This document shows, in pieces, positions 7,420 to 15,721 of a stretch of 48,139 bases of DNA. Origin of the DNA: Gloeocapsopsis crepidinum LEGE 06123 (GTDB lineage Bacteria; Cyanobacteriota; Cyanobacteriia; Cyanobacteriales; Chroococcidiopsidaceae). The stretch is from positions 1 to 48,139 of the forward strand of contig NZ_JADEWN010000050.1 in assembly GCF_015207655.1 (NCBI RefSeq), written 5' to 3'. How positions within the stretch are numbered: the stretch's first letter is position 1; the number at the start of each line of letters is the position of its first letter. Under the pieces are notes generated by a model. The model ran no database searches, had not been told where the DNA came from, and was given only the letters and a program-made list of their open reading frames with translations. Made by a program: the position numbers and the translations under genes.

Positions 7420-8940
7420 CTACCTATCCTCTTGATTATCAATATCAACTTTATACATATCTTGAGACTCAGCAGCTCTGCGTGTAATATGATTCACACC
7501 GTAAGTCGTTTGAGAAGGCAAAATCTCTAACTGCTGTATTTCCCCCTCGCCTCGCTTCGCTAACGCCCCGCGTCCCGCGCCCCTTCTTCTCACTGAAGTT
7601 CCCTCTTCCGAAGTATCCTCCGCTACCACTTCATACAACACAGCCAACTTGTCTTTATCTGTACCGCGTCGCAACACCCGCCCTAAGCGTTGAATATACT
7701 CCCGCGCCGAACCCGTACCCGAAAGAATAATCGCCACACTCGCTGCGGGAACATCAACACCTTCATTTAAAACGTGCGAAGCGACTAAAGCACGGTACTC
7801 TCCTTCCCGAAATCGCAAAAGAATCTCATGACGTTCCTTAATCGGAGTTTGATGCGTAATCGCCGGAATCAAAAACTCTTGTGAAATGCGATACACCGTT
7901 GCGTTGTCTGCAGTAAAAATTAACGTACGCTCGGGATAATGTTGTGCAAGTAAATTACTTAATACCCGTAACTTACCATCCGTACCTAATGCGATCGCCT
8001 TTGCTGTACGGTGCGCTAACATTGCTTTACGTCCTGCTGTCGAACGCGCACTTGCTTGAACAAATAATTGCCAACCTTTCAAGTTCCCTAACTTGATATT
8101 TGCTTGCTGTAAAAATGCATTGCGTAACTCGATTGATTCGTTGTAGCGATCGCGTTCGTGTTGCGACAGTTTTACTTTAATTTGAACAACTTCGTGTTTT
8201 GCTAAAGCTTTACCGGCGAGTTCTTCCGCAGTTTGGCGATAAACTTCGGTTCCAATTAAGTAATTTAAATCTGAGTGCTTCCCATCGCTGCGTTCTGGGG
8301 TTGCAGTAAGTCCTAATCGATAGGGTGCGATCGCATATTCCGCGATCGCGCGATTAAAATCGGTAGGTAAATGATGACATTCATCAAAAATCAGTAGTGC
8401 ATAACGGTTTCCCAAAGCTTCTGCATGAATTGCAGCACTATCATACGTCGCAACTAACAGAGGAGATTTATCTCGCGAACCTCCACCTAGTAACCCTACT
8501 TCTGCATCTGGAAACGCTGCTAATAGTTGAGCATACCACTGATGCATTAAATCTAAAGTGGGAACTACGATGAGTGTACTACGAGGAGTAGAAGCGATCG
8601 CCAGTTGAGCTAAATACGTTTTTCCAGCAGCGGTAGGTAATACAACTACACCTTGACGCCCTGCTTGTTTCCATGCAGTTAAAGCTTGGGTTTGATGAGG
8701 ATACGGTTCCATTGCCAAACTTGAGACAAGTTCCAACGCAATAAACGCTTTGGCTTCATCAATAAAATTAATGTTCTCGTTTTGTAAGGCTTCTACAAGC
8801 TGACGATAATCAATTGCTTTGATGCGGAATTTTTCTACTCTGTCATCCCAAGTAGCGTAATCTACCCAAGCCTTACCCTTGGGCGGAGGATGCAAAATTA
8901 AAGTACCGCGATCAAAAGATAGTGTAGGAATACGTACCAT
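7420..8940 (-). CDS. XPB-like superfamily 2 DNA helicase
   Basis: ATP-dependent DNA helicase of the XPB/RAD25 type, 506 residues from the ATG at 8940 (a TTG three bases upstream is less likely). Motifs appear in order: Q-T-Q-A-L-T-A-W then LPTAAGKT (Walker A, about 101-108), FDECHH (DEAH box, about 185-190), LGLTATPERSDG (motif III, about 209-220), and Q-R-L-G-R-V-L-R-R-G (motif VI) in the second RecA lobe. It is followed by a DUF790 nuclease, matching the archaeal XPB-Bax1 pairing used in nucleotide excision repair. Near the C-terminus an arginine/glycine-rich stretch is encoded by a GC-rich intergenic-type repeat, apparently inserted in frame after motif VI. Confidence 0.9.
   Translation of the reverse strand: MVRIPTLSFDRGTLILHPPPKGKAWVDYATWDDRVEKFRIKAIDYRQLVEALQNENINFIDEAKAFIALELVSSLAMEPYPHQTQALTAWKQAGRQGVVVLPTAAGKTYLAQLAIASTPRSTLIVVPTLDLMHQWYAQLLAAFPDAEVGLLGGGSRDKSPLLVATYDSAAIHAEALGNRYALLIFDECHHLPTDFNRAIAEYAIAPYRLGLTATPERSDGKHSDLNYLIGTEVYRQTAEELAGKALAKHEVVQIKVKLSQHERDRYNESIELRNAFLQQANIKLGNLKGWQLFVQASARSTAGRKAMLAHRTAKAIALGTDGKLRVLSNLLAQHYPERTLIFTADNATVYRISQEFLIPAITHQTPIKERHEILLRFREGEYRALVASHVLNEGVDVPAASVAIILSGTGSAREYIQRLGRVLRRGTDKDKLAVLYEVVAEDTSEEGTSVRRRGAGRGALAKRGEGEIQQLEILPSQTTYGVNHITRRAAESQDMYKVDIDNQEDR
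7541..7592. repeat. GC-rich dispersed repeat inserted in the helicase reading frame
   Basis: A C-rich block (reading CCCCTCGCCTCGCTTCGC, then CCCCGCGTCCCGCGCC) is compositionally unlike the surrounding gene and resembles the GC-rich short repeats found between genes in many cyanobacteria. On the coding strand it supplies residues R-R-R-G-A-G-R-G-A-L-A-K-R-G-E-G without breaking the frame. Confidence 0.6.
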
Positions 8941-9204
8941 CAACTTATTACTGATCTATTTCCGCTTATTTTAGAAGATGGATAAAGTTGGGGAAATTCA
9001 CAATGAAACTACTCGGATTAGTTTACTGTGATGTCAGTAATTAACTCAAAATATATAGAGATTCAGAACCACTACTACGGGAAAGCAATCCCTCGCCCCT
9101 CTGATACCCTACTATAAATAATTCTGCAAAGCGATCGCACTCATTACACTTTTCGGGGCAAAATCATTTCATAATGACGTAAACCGAGTCAGTGCAAATT
9201 ATCC

Positions 9205-10014
9205 ATGTTGCAGAAACAGGAAACGGTTATTGAATTCCGTGATGTCAGTTATAGCCCACAACACCGCGCGATCGTGTCGAATCTCAATTTCTCCATCCGT
9301 CGAGGTGAAGCACTGATTTTGCTAGGACGCAGTGGTAGCGGTAAAACAACGACGATGAAGTTAATTAATCGGTTACTCACGCCTACTCAAGGGGAAGTCC
9401 TATTCGATGGTATTCCAACAAATCAGTGGGATGAAATTAAACTACGCCGCAAAATTGGTTATGTGATTCAAGAAACTGGCTTGTTTCCTCATTTTACTGT
9501 GGAACGCAATGTCGGTTTAATTCCTGCTTTAGAAGGCTGGAAACCTAAACAAATCAAAACGCGGGTGTTTGAACTATTAAACTTAGTCGGTTTAGAACCC
9601 GAACAATTTGCGAAACGCTATCCGCATGAATTATCTGGCGGACAACGACAGCGGATTGGTGTTGCAAGAGCTTTAGCCGCAGATCCTCCAGTATTATTAA
9701 TGGATGAACCTTTCGGTGCATTAGATCCAATTACCCGTTTAGAAATTCAAAGCGAATTTCGCCGCCTACAACAAGAATTAGGTAAAACAGTTGTTTTTGT
9801 AACTCACGATATTCAAGAAGCATTCGTCTTAGCATCCCGTATTGGTTTAATGGATACTGGGCGGTTGGTAGTCTTGGGTACGCCAGAAGATTTTTTAGGT
9901 TCGCAAGAACCTGAAGCACTCGCTTTTAAGCAATGTTTGCGGGGAATCGCATCCTCAGAAGCATCATTTCCACAATTTTCAGATGGAGATAGCAATAACG
10001 GGAAATGGATTTAA
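9205..10014 (+). CDS. OpuC/ProV-type osmoprotectant ABC transporter, ATP-binding protein
   Basis: ATPase subunit of a compatible-solute (glycine betaine, choline or carnitine class) importer, 269 residues. Walker A is GRSGSGKT (about 41-48), the Q-loop is V-I-Q-E-T-G, the signature is LSGGQRQR (about 147-154), Walker B is LLMDEPFGALD, and the switch histidine is in V-T-H-D-I-Q-E-A. Unlike Bacillus OpuCA (about 380 residues) it has no C-terminal CBS domains. Its stop overlaps the permease start by 10 bases, indicating translational coupling. The matching binding protein gene lies 3 kb downstream, beyond an inserted block of opposite-strand genes. Substrate is inferred from family only. Confidence 0.9.
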   Translation: MLQKQETVIEFRDVSYSPQHRAIVSNLNFSIRRGEALILLGRSGSGKTTTMKLINRLLTPTQGEVLFDGIPTNQWDEIKLRRKIGYVIQETGLFPHFTVERNVGLIPALEGWKPKQIKTRVFELLNLVGLEPEQFAKRYPHELSGGQRQRIGVARALAADPPVLLMDEPFGALDPITRLEIQSEFRRLQQELGKTVVFVTHDIQEAFVLASRIGLMDTGRLVVLGTPEDFLGSQEPEALAFKQCLRGIASSEASFPQFSDGDSNNGKWI

Positions 10015-10667
10015 GTGAATTTTTCCTTGTCAGATACGCCCCAGAAATTTTGCAAGAAACTGGTACGCACTTATTCATTGTTGCAATTGCAGTTGGTGTT
10101 GCAACTTTAATTGGTATTCCTTTAGGAATTCTCATCACGCGCCAAGTCCGCTGGCGAAAACCGATTCTTGGCATTGCAAACATCTTGCAAACAATTCCGA
10201 GTTTGGCGCTTTTCGGGTTTTTAATTTCTGTACCCGTTATTGGTGGGATTGGAGCGCAAACGGCAATTATTGCTTTAACTTTATACTCTTTTCTGCCAAT
10301 TATCCGCAATACTTACACGGGAATTACGAGTGTCGATCCGGCAATCCGAGAAGCTGGACGTGGTATGGGTATGACTGATCGCCAACTGCTCTTACAAGTA
10401 GAAATTCCCTTAGCATTAAGCTTTATTTTAGCAGGAGTGCGAGTCGCTACCGTGATTGCGATCGGTATTGCAACAATCGCCGCTGCGATCGGTGCTGGCG
10501 GTTTAGGTGTCTTTGTCTTTCGCGGTATTGCTATGGTAAACAATCAACTTATTCTCGCAGGCGCAATTCCCGCAGCAATATTAGCAATTTTAGCCGACTG
10601 GGGTATTAGTCTATTAGAGCGACGCTTGCTAAAAAAAGGTTCGCAAGCAACGACTAAGGGGTTTTAA
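10005..10667 (+). CDS. OpuC/ProW-type osmoprotectant ABC transporter, permease
   Basis: Inner-membrane subunit of the same importer, 220 residues with about five or six transmembrane segments. The family hallmarks are visible: L-Q-T-I-P-S-L-A-L-F-G-F near residues 64-75, I-I-R-N-T-Y-T-G-I near 99-107, and the EAA-type coupling loop G-x-x-x-x-x-x-x-L (R-E-A-G-R-G-M-G-M-T-D) near 115-125. It begins inside the ATPase gene. Transcription probably once continued into the binding-protein gene at 13679, as these three genes are normally one operon. Confidence 0.93.
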   Translation: MDLSEFFLVRYAPEILQETGTHLFIVAIAVGVATLIGIPLGILITRQVRWRKPILGIANILQTIPSLALFGFLISVPVIGGIGAQTAIIALTLYSFLPIIRNTYTGITSVDPAIREAGRGMGMTDRQLLLQVEIPLALSFILAGVRVATVIAIGIATIAAAIGAGGLGVFVFRGIAMVNNQLILAGAIPAAILAILADWGISLLERRLLKKGSQATTKGF

Positions 10668-10757
10668 ATGAGCGCAAGCTCACTAAATCTTACCATGTTT
10701 TTCCACACTACCTACCCCTTCGAAAAGCCAACAAGTATGGCGAGTTAGCTGTATTCA

Positions 10758-11255
10758 CTAAAATATAAGTAAATTCAACTGTTCACCCAACCGATTCTCT
10801 TGCATTAGTTCATTTCTTCCCTTGTTAAGTGCATCAAGCCACTCAGCCTGAACATACCAATTCTTACGCCAGTTGATTGTAGCTTGTGGCGGTACAAAAC
10901 CAGAACAAAGTTTTTGTATTTGTTTTAGAGGCAATGCAGGAAAGGAAAAGCTCTGACGTATTAAAGTGCCATATGCAAATTCACAGTTCTCGAAATAAAT
11001 GTCATAGAATTCTTTGTCTACTCCCATAATATGATGATACTGATTCCACATCCTAGGAGGAGATAAGGATATAGTTTTATCAGCTATAAAGCCTCCTCTT
11101 ATAACAGAATCAGGATTAGTTTCATATAGAAGAATAAGATCGCCTAGTTCGATACCAATTGGGCGCTTTCTTAACTCAATTTTCTTAGTACCAGCAATAA
11201 TACGTTCAGCATAGATCTGCTTGATGCTGAGAGCCTTAATATGCTTAACCTGCAT
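10758..11255 (-). CDS. Small ASCH-domain protein
   Basis: Cytoplasmic protein of 165 residues with an ASCH domain at the N-terminus: A-L-S-I-K-Q-I-Y-A, then I-I-A-G-T-K-K-I-E-L-R-K-R, the GxKxxExR signature of the fold. ASCH proteins bind nucleic acid or nucleosides, and E. coli YqfB, of this fold, hydrolyses N4-acetylcytidine using an equivalent lysine. The start is the ATG at 11255 because GGAGG lies 5 bases upstream; a TTG at 11273 overlaps the preceding stop and is less likely. The gene follows the GNAT/ASCH gene by 14 bases and is surely co-transcribed. Biochemical role here is not known. Confidence 0.8.
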   Translation of the reverse strand: MQVKHIKALSIKQIYAERIIAGTKKIELRKRPIGIELGDLILLYETNPDSVIRGGFIADKTISLSPPRMWNQYHHIMGVDKEFYDIYFENCEFAYGTLIRQSFSFPALPLKQIQKLCSGFVPPQATINWRKNWYVQAEWLDALNKGRNELMQENRLGEQLNLLIF

Positions 11256-11269
11256 AAACACCTCCAAGT

Positions 11270-11920
11270 TCAACTGCTCTTCATATAACGCTCTAAGGAA
11301 ATACTATGCATGGTTTGAGGTGTTCCATTTAGGATACCATTACTTAATAAGTCACTTCGACTGATCGCTTGACGAAGTGGCATTAGGAAATCGTACTCAA
11401 CAGCTTGTCGAATTTGTCCTTCCCCGCCGATTTGTTCTAGAGTAAGAACACCTCTTATACCCAAATCATTGTAGAGTTGAGCAGGTGTTCCAATATATCG
11501 ATTGACGATTCTAGCAATCGCTACAACACCAGATATAGGACGGCTAGCATAAAACAATACCGATGCCCCTCTCATATCATCTTGAGTACAAGTGGGTTTA
11601 CCGTAATAAACCGTTTTGCCAGCTTGAAATATTTGAATTAGAAACTGAGGACGAATTGGTATAATATAAGCCGTCCGAGGATCATAGATCGACTCTGCGG
11701 GATATATCAGATTGAGCCAGGAATGGAAAGAACAACGATGAACCGAATTTCCATCAGAGTCCAGTAAATTAATAGTTGCATCGTTGTATTGAATCTGTGT
11801 GACTTCCTTTCTACCTTCAGGATTATAAGAAGACCCAATAATTGATGGAAATAGATGTTTTGCCTTATTTATAACATCCAGTTTACTCGTATCAGGGTCA
11901 TAAAATAGTAGCTTTGTCAA
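11270..11920 (-). CDS. C-terminal half of a GIY-YIG/GNAT/ASCH protein, separated by an amber codon
   Basis: A 216-residue frame from a TTG with no Shine-Dalgarno. It is in the same frame as the upstream GIY-YIG/GNAT gene, and the ten codons between them are open, interrupted only by TAG at 11951-11953. The first residues after the amber (E-R-E-G-H-Q-P-E-W-F-L-T-K-L) look like the final strand of the GNAT fold, so the two pieces were one gene. The middle (about 90-165: I-I-P-I-R-P-Q-F, then F-Q-A-G-K-T-V-Y-Y-G, then G-V-V-A-I-A-R-I-V) resembles a degenerate ASCH/PUA-like domain. Either this is the 3' half of a recent pseudogene or it is made by read-through. Confidence 0.7.
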   Translation of the reverse strand: MTKLLFYDPDTSKLDVINKAKHLFPSIIGSSYNPEGRKEVTQIQYNDATINLLDSDGNSVHRCSFHSWLNLIYPAESIYDPRTAYIIPIRPQFLIQIFQAGKTVYYGKPTCTQDDMRGASVLFYASRPISGVVAIARIVNRYIGTPAQLYNDLGIRGVLTLEQIGGEGQIRQAVEYDFLMPLRQAISRSDLLSNGILNGTPQTMHSISLERYMKSS

Positions 11921-11950
11921 GAACCATTCCGGTTGATGACCTTCACGTTC

Positions 11951-12763
11951 CTATATCTCACGCCCTATACCTTCTACCCAAAAGCCGTAGCGTTCAAAGA
12001 ATGGAATAAGCTCAACTCTAGCTGTTGTAACAAAAGTTCTTCTAATTCTCTCTGATTTCCACTGTTCAAAGCAGGTTAAAATCAGGTTTCTCCCAATACC
12101 ACTACGTCGAAAATCCTGATAAACATAGAGAGTTGATAATTTAGCGATTCCACGACTTTTAGGTTTCCAAATTGCAACTCCAATAGCTTGTTTATCTCTG
12201 TAAGCCACATTGAACACAGTTTTTGAATCCCTCATTGTTCTATCTAGCCATTGAGGGAAACCAGGATAGAGGGGAGATAGTTCATTATCAAGCATCCTGA
12301 CCAACTCAATCTCACGTCTAAATTCGCTACCGCTTAACTTTCTCACTCCAAATGCATCAACAACAGACTCGAACGAGTCTCCCTCAATATCTGTTCGTCC
12401 ACCGACTAGTTCTGAGAAATCATCAAAAATTACAGCACGATAAAGTTTATTTACAAAATCTTGTAATTCTTGTTGATTAGGGAACCTAAACCACTCAATA
12501 CCAGGTGCTTCTGAGACATGATATCCCTTTGCTGTCAACTGAGAATGAATAATTGACTCTACACGCTCGTCTGAAATTTTAATTGCGCCCAATAAATGAG
12601 GTTCTTCTGGATGCGAGGTTCTAATCTGTGCGCGTATGCGCTGCCATGCTAATTGCATAGGATCAGCATCAATACTTCCAGAGGTTCTACCAATTTTTAC
12701 CCTTGGTTGCTCTCTTAGATATGAAGGAAATGAATATATGTAAAGAACAACCTGGGTTTCCAT
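11951..12763 (-). CDS. GIY-YIG (T5orf172-like) plus GNAT acetyltransferase fusion, ended by an in-frame amber codon
   Basis: Two domains in 270 residues. Residues about 5-95 look like the T5orf172/MUG113 branch of GIY-YIG nucleases: L-Y-I-Y-S-F (7-12), V-K-I-G-R-T (22-27), a helix with R-I-R, an E-S-I-I-H segment near 69-73 and E-W-F at 90-92. Residues about 145-270 are a GNAT acetyltransferase with acetyl-CoA loop R-R-S-G-I-G-R-N-L-I (209-218) and the closing F-F-E-R-Y-G-F. The TAG at 11951-11953 falls before the last GNAT strand, and reading continues in frame for 226 codons. The substrate is unknown. The domain mix (nuclease-like, acetyltransferase, ASCH) suggests action on nucleic acid or nucleosides. 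Confidence 0.78.
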   Translation of the reverse strand: METQVVLYIYSFPSYLREQPRVKIGRTSGSIDADPMQLAWQRIRAQIRTSHPEEPHLLGAIKISDERVESIIHSQLTAKGYHVSEAPGIEWFRFPNQQELQDFVNKLYRAVIFDDFSELVGGRTDIEGDSFESVVDAFGVRKLSGSEFRREIELVRMLDNELSPLYPGFPQWLDRTMRDSKTVFNVAYRDKQAIGVAIWKPKSRGIAKLSTLYVYQDFRRSGIGRNLILTCFEQWKSERIRRTFVTTARVELIPFFERYGFWVEGIGREI

Positions 12764-12898
12764 AAATTATTCAACTAATTACAAGCTACCTCAGCCTACT
12801 AGGTAGGAATAAGCAAAGGGTTTAGTGGGGTTATTATAACTAACTAAGAAGCTTTAGATGTAGTCGCCAGCATCTAAGGTCATCTTACAAGATGAGTA

Positions 12899-13597
12899 TC
12901 ACTCCTCTTCAATCTCAACTCCCAATTCACGCAACTTTTGCTGTAATGCTTCTACTTTGGCTTCCGCCGCATTAGCTCTTTGACGTTCGATTTCAGTTCG
13001 TTGACGTTCTTCTGCTTCTGCTTCCTCTGGAGTCGGAACTAATTTTCCATCTGGCGTAAAAAACCGCAATTGTTCGCCCACAATTCCCAAATACAATTGT
13101 AATTCGTCACTCCATAGCCATCCTTGCTCATTAGGGATGAGTGCTTCATAGATGCGGTAATTAAGTTTAAAACCCGCAAATTCTAAGGTATAAGGGTCAA
13201 ACCAGAAGTAATTTGGCGTGCGAAACACATCCTGATACAATTGCTTTTTTAAACCTCGATCATTTTTAGCAGTAGACTCAGAAAGAATCTCTAAAATAAA
13301 GTTAGGATACTTCCCTTCTTCTTCCCAAACTGTCCAGCTTTTTCGCTCTTTGCGTTCAGTATTTAAAACAACAAAAAAATCTGGTCCTTTAATATCTTCA
13401 GATTTTATCTGACGGATACTGTAGTAAATGCTTAAGTTACCTCCAGCAAAAAAATCTTGCCGATGCCATAAGCGTTCTAAAGAAGTTAAGAGTAAGATGA
13501 GTTGTCTAAGATGGCGATAGGTTTCTAACGGCGGTTCATTACTTAGTAAGTCAGTAGGAGGATATGTTGGAGAATGTGTTTGACTGCTTTGTACCAT
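12899..13597 (-). CDS. Uma2-family (DUF820) PD-(D/E)XK endonuclease-like protein
   Basis: One of the large Uma2 families of cyanobacteria; the biological role is unknown and the nuclease activity is predicted by fold. The 232 residues from the ATG at 13597 contain the expected core: G-P-D-F-F-V-V-L, then N-F-I-L-E-I-L-S-E-S-T, then a lysine-bearing helix (G-L-K-K-Q-L-Y-Q), then Y-F-W-F-D-P. The last 45 residues are charged heptads (E-A-E-A-E-E-R-Q-R, then L-Q-Q-K-L-R-E-L) that should form a coiled coil, common in this family. A TTG at 13624 in frame is a less likely start. It lies in the opposite-strand block that divides the osmoprotectant transporter genes. Confidence 0.85.
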   Translation of the reverse strand: MVQSSQTHSPTYPPTDLLSNEPPLETYRHLRQLILLLTSLERLWHRQDFFAGGNLSIYYSIRQIKSEDIKGPDFFVVLNTERKERKSWTVWEEEGKYPNFILEILSESTAKNDRGLKKQLYQDVFRTPNYFWFDPYTLEFAGFKLNYRIYEALIPNEQGWLWSDELQLYLGIVGEQLRFFTPDGKLVPTPEEAEAEERQRTEIERQRANAAEAKVEALQQKLRELGVEIEEE

Positions 13598-13678
13598 ATT
13601 ACTTAAGCTGAATTTCGCGGGCAAGGCGAATCAAGTTTATTTCTAGTTTAATTCATGAAATTTTTCCTATTAGTAGGC

Positions 13679-14596
13679 ATGAAAAAATTTATTCTTCTTT
13701 GCTTTGTTACTTTTAGTTTGATTTTGGCGATCGCAAGTTGTAACCCCAGCACAACAACGGGTGGTAGTGGGGATATTATTGTTGCTTCTAAAGATTTCAC
13801 TGAGCAAGATATTCTTGGCGAAATGTTGGCTCAACATATCGAAAACACAACCGGATTAAGAGTCGATCGCCGCTTACATTTGGGTGGAACTTTCGTCTGT
13901 CACCAAGCCTTACTTGCAGGACAAATTGATACTTATATTGAATACACTGGAACTGCTTTTACTGGTATTTTGAAACAAAAGCCAATTGGCGATCCTCAAG
14001 CTGTTTATCAACAAGTGCGATCGTCGTATGCAGAACAATTTAATCTAGAAGTCACTCCACCTTTGGGCTTTGAAAATACTTTCGCTATAATTGTGCGCGG
14101 TGAAGATGCAAGAGCCTATAATTTACAAACAATTTCCCAAGCTGCTCAATACACTCCACAATGGCAAGCAGGCTTTGGTTACGAATTTATTCAACGCGAA
14201 GATGGATTTCCAGGACTCGCTCAAACCTATGGTTTAGAGTTTGCGCGATCGCCCCGAGTGATGGATTTAGGCTTAATGTATCGTGCCTTAGTTGATAAGC
14301 AAGTTGATCTAGTTGCCGGTAACTCTACTGATGGACAAATTGCCCGTTTGGATTTAGCAATTCTGGAAGATGATAAAAGCTATTTTCCCCCTTATGAAGC
14401 TGCGCCAATTATTCGCCAAGCAACTTTGCAAAAATATCCTCAGCTACTACCTGCTATTCAACAACTTGGTGGGTTAATTACTGAAGATGAAATGCGTAGT
14501 TTGAATTATCAAGTTGAAGGGGAATTACGCGATATTCAAGAAGTCGTGCGCGAGTTTTTACAAGCTAAAATTCCAACAAAAAATGTGAAGAAGTAG
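13679..14596 (+). CDS. OpuC/ProX-type osmoprotectant-binding lipoprotein
   Basis: Substrate-binding subunit of the importer whose ATPase and permease are at 9.2-10.7 kb. The 305 residues begin with MKKFILLCF and a lipobox L-A-I-A-S-C, so the mature protein is a membrane-anchored lipoprotein. The family's core is present: I-V-A-S-K-D-F-T-E-Q after the lipobox, then T-Y-I-E-Y-T-G-T-A, and V-A-G-N-S-T-D-G-Q. The ATG at 13679 is chosen over one at 13655 because it gives a normal signal peptide. The distance from its partners is unusual; the intervening genes run the other way, so it probably has its own promoter now. Confidence 0.9.
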   Translation: MKKFILLCFVTFSLILAIASCNPSTTTGGSGDIIVASKDFTEQDILGEMLAQHIENTTGLRVDRRLHLGGTFVCHQALLAGQIDTYIEYTGTAFTGILKQKPIGDPQAVYQQVRSSYAEQFNLEVTPPLGFENTFAIIVRGEDARAYNLQTISQAAQYTPQWQAGFGYEFIQREDGFPGLAQTYGLEFARSPRVMDLGLMYRALVDKQVDLVAGNSTDGQIARLDLAILEDDKSYFPPYEAAPIIRQATLQKYPQLLPAIQQLGGLITEDEMRSLNYQVEGELRDIQEVVREFLQAKIPTKNVKK

Positions 14597-14809
14597 GTAA
14601 TGATGGTTGAAGTTTACAGCTCTGTCTGATAGAATTTATACTATAATGGGCATCTGTCTAAAAATTTTATTGGAGATTAGATCTTTATTATGAAGAAAAA
14701 CATATTAAAATAATACAATAAATTCATGCAGTTGTATACTACCGATTTTTTGAGAAATATTCTTAATATTCAAGTTTAAAATCATTTCCAACCACCAACG
14801 ACCAGAGAG

Positions 14810-15649
14810 ATGACATATATTTATTACATCAATGGGAAATATACTACTGCCGATGAATCTTGTTTACCAATCAACGACTTAGGAATTGTTCGAGGATACG
14901 GCGTCTTTGACTTTTTACGTACTTACAATGGAATTCCTTTCAAACTTAGCGAACACGTACAAAGGCTGCAAAAATCGGCGGAGTTAATTGGTTTAAATTT
15001 GCCGTGGTCAACGCCCGAAATTGAGGCGATCGCTCAAGAGACATTCAACCGCAATCATCTGCCTGACGCCAACATTCGTATCATTGCTACAGGTGGGATG
15101 TCAACCGACTTTATTACCCCTTCCGGTGAACCTAGCTTGATAGTCATTGTGACTCCTGTAACTGAATATCCTGAAACATATTACACACAAGGAGTCAAAG
15201 TTATTACAGTCCAAGCTGAGCGATTTATCCCAGGAGCCAAAAGCCTAAACTATATCTCTGCAATTATGGCATTACAACAAGCAAAACAAGTGAATGCAAT
15301 TGAAGCACTATATATAAATCAGCAGAGACACGTTCTAGAAGGAACAACCACAAATTTATTCATATTTCGCGACAATAAACTCATTACCCCAAAAGAAAAC
15401 ATTCTCCAAGGTATTACTAGAGAAGTTGTTTTAGAACTTGCAAAAATTGAATTTGAGATCGTCGAACAGCCAATTCACTACAGTGACTTAAACAATTGTG
15501 ACGAAGCATTCATTACAGCCACAAACAAAGAGATTATGCCAATAACGCAAATCGACGATCTCCAAATCTCAAGCGGCAAATCAGGGAAAAACACCCAAAA
15601 TCTTATACATTTATTTCGCAACTATACGAGATTTGGTCATGGGTTATAA
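14810..15649 (+). CDS. Class IV PLP-dependent aminotransferase
   Basis: Fold-type IV pyridoxal phosphate enzyme of 279 residues, in the group that includes branched-chain amino acid aminotransferase, D-alanine aminotransferase and aminodeoxychorismate lyase. The catalytic lysine is K144 in P-G-A-K-S-L-N-Y-I, and the cofactor-phosphate glutamate region is H-V-L-E-G-T-T-T-N-L-F. The N-terminal Y-Y-I-N-G-K, then R-G-Y-G-V-F-D-F-L-R-T is typical. The K-S-L-N-Y variant is closer to D-amino acid transaminases and lyases than to classical IlvE (K-T-G-G-N-Y), so the substrate is left open. No pathway partner is adjacent. Confidence 0.88.
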   Translation: MTYIYYINGKYTTADESCLPINDLGIVRGYGVFDFLRTYNGIPFKLSEHVQRLQKSAELIGLNLPWSTPEIEAIAQETFNRNHLPDANIRIIATGGMSTDFITPSGEPSLIVIVTPVTEYPETYYTQGVKVITVQAERFIPGAKSLNYISAIMALQQAKQVNAIEALYINQQRHVLEGTTTNLFIFRDNKLITPKENILQGITREVVLELAKIEFEIVEQPIHYSDLNNCDEAFITATNKEIMPITQIDDLQISSGKSGKNTQNLIHLFRNYTRFGHGL

Positions 15650-15721
15650 GTAATAGGTGAAAAAAGTCATTACAATTACCAATTACCACTTTTTATCCAT
15701 AAGAACACAATTATATTAAAG

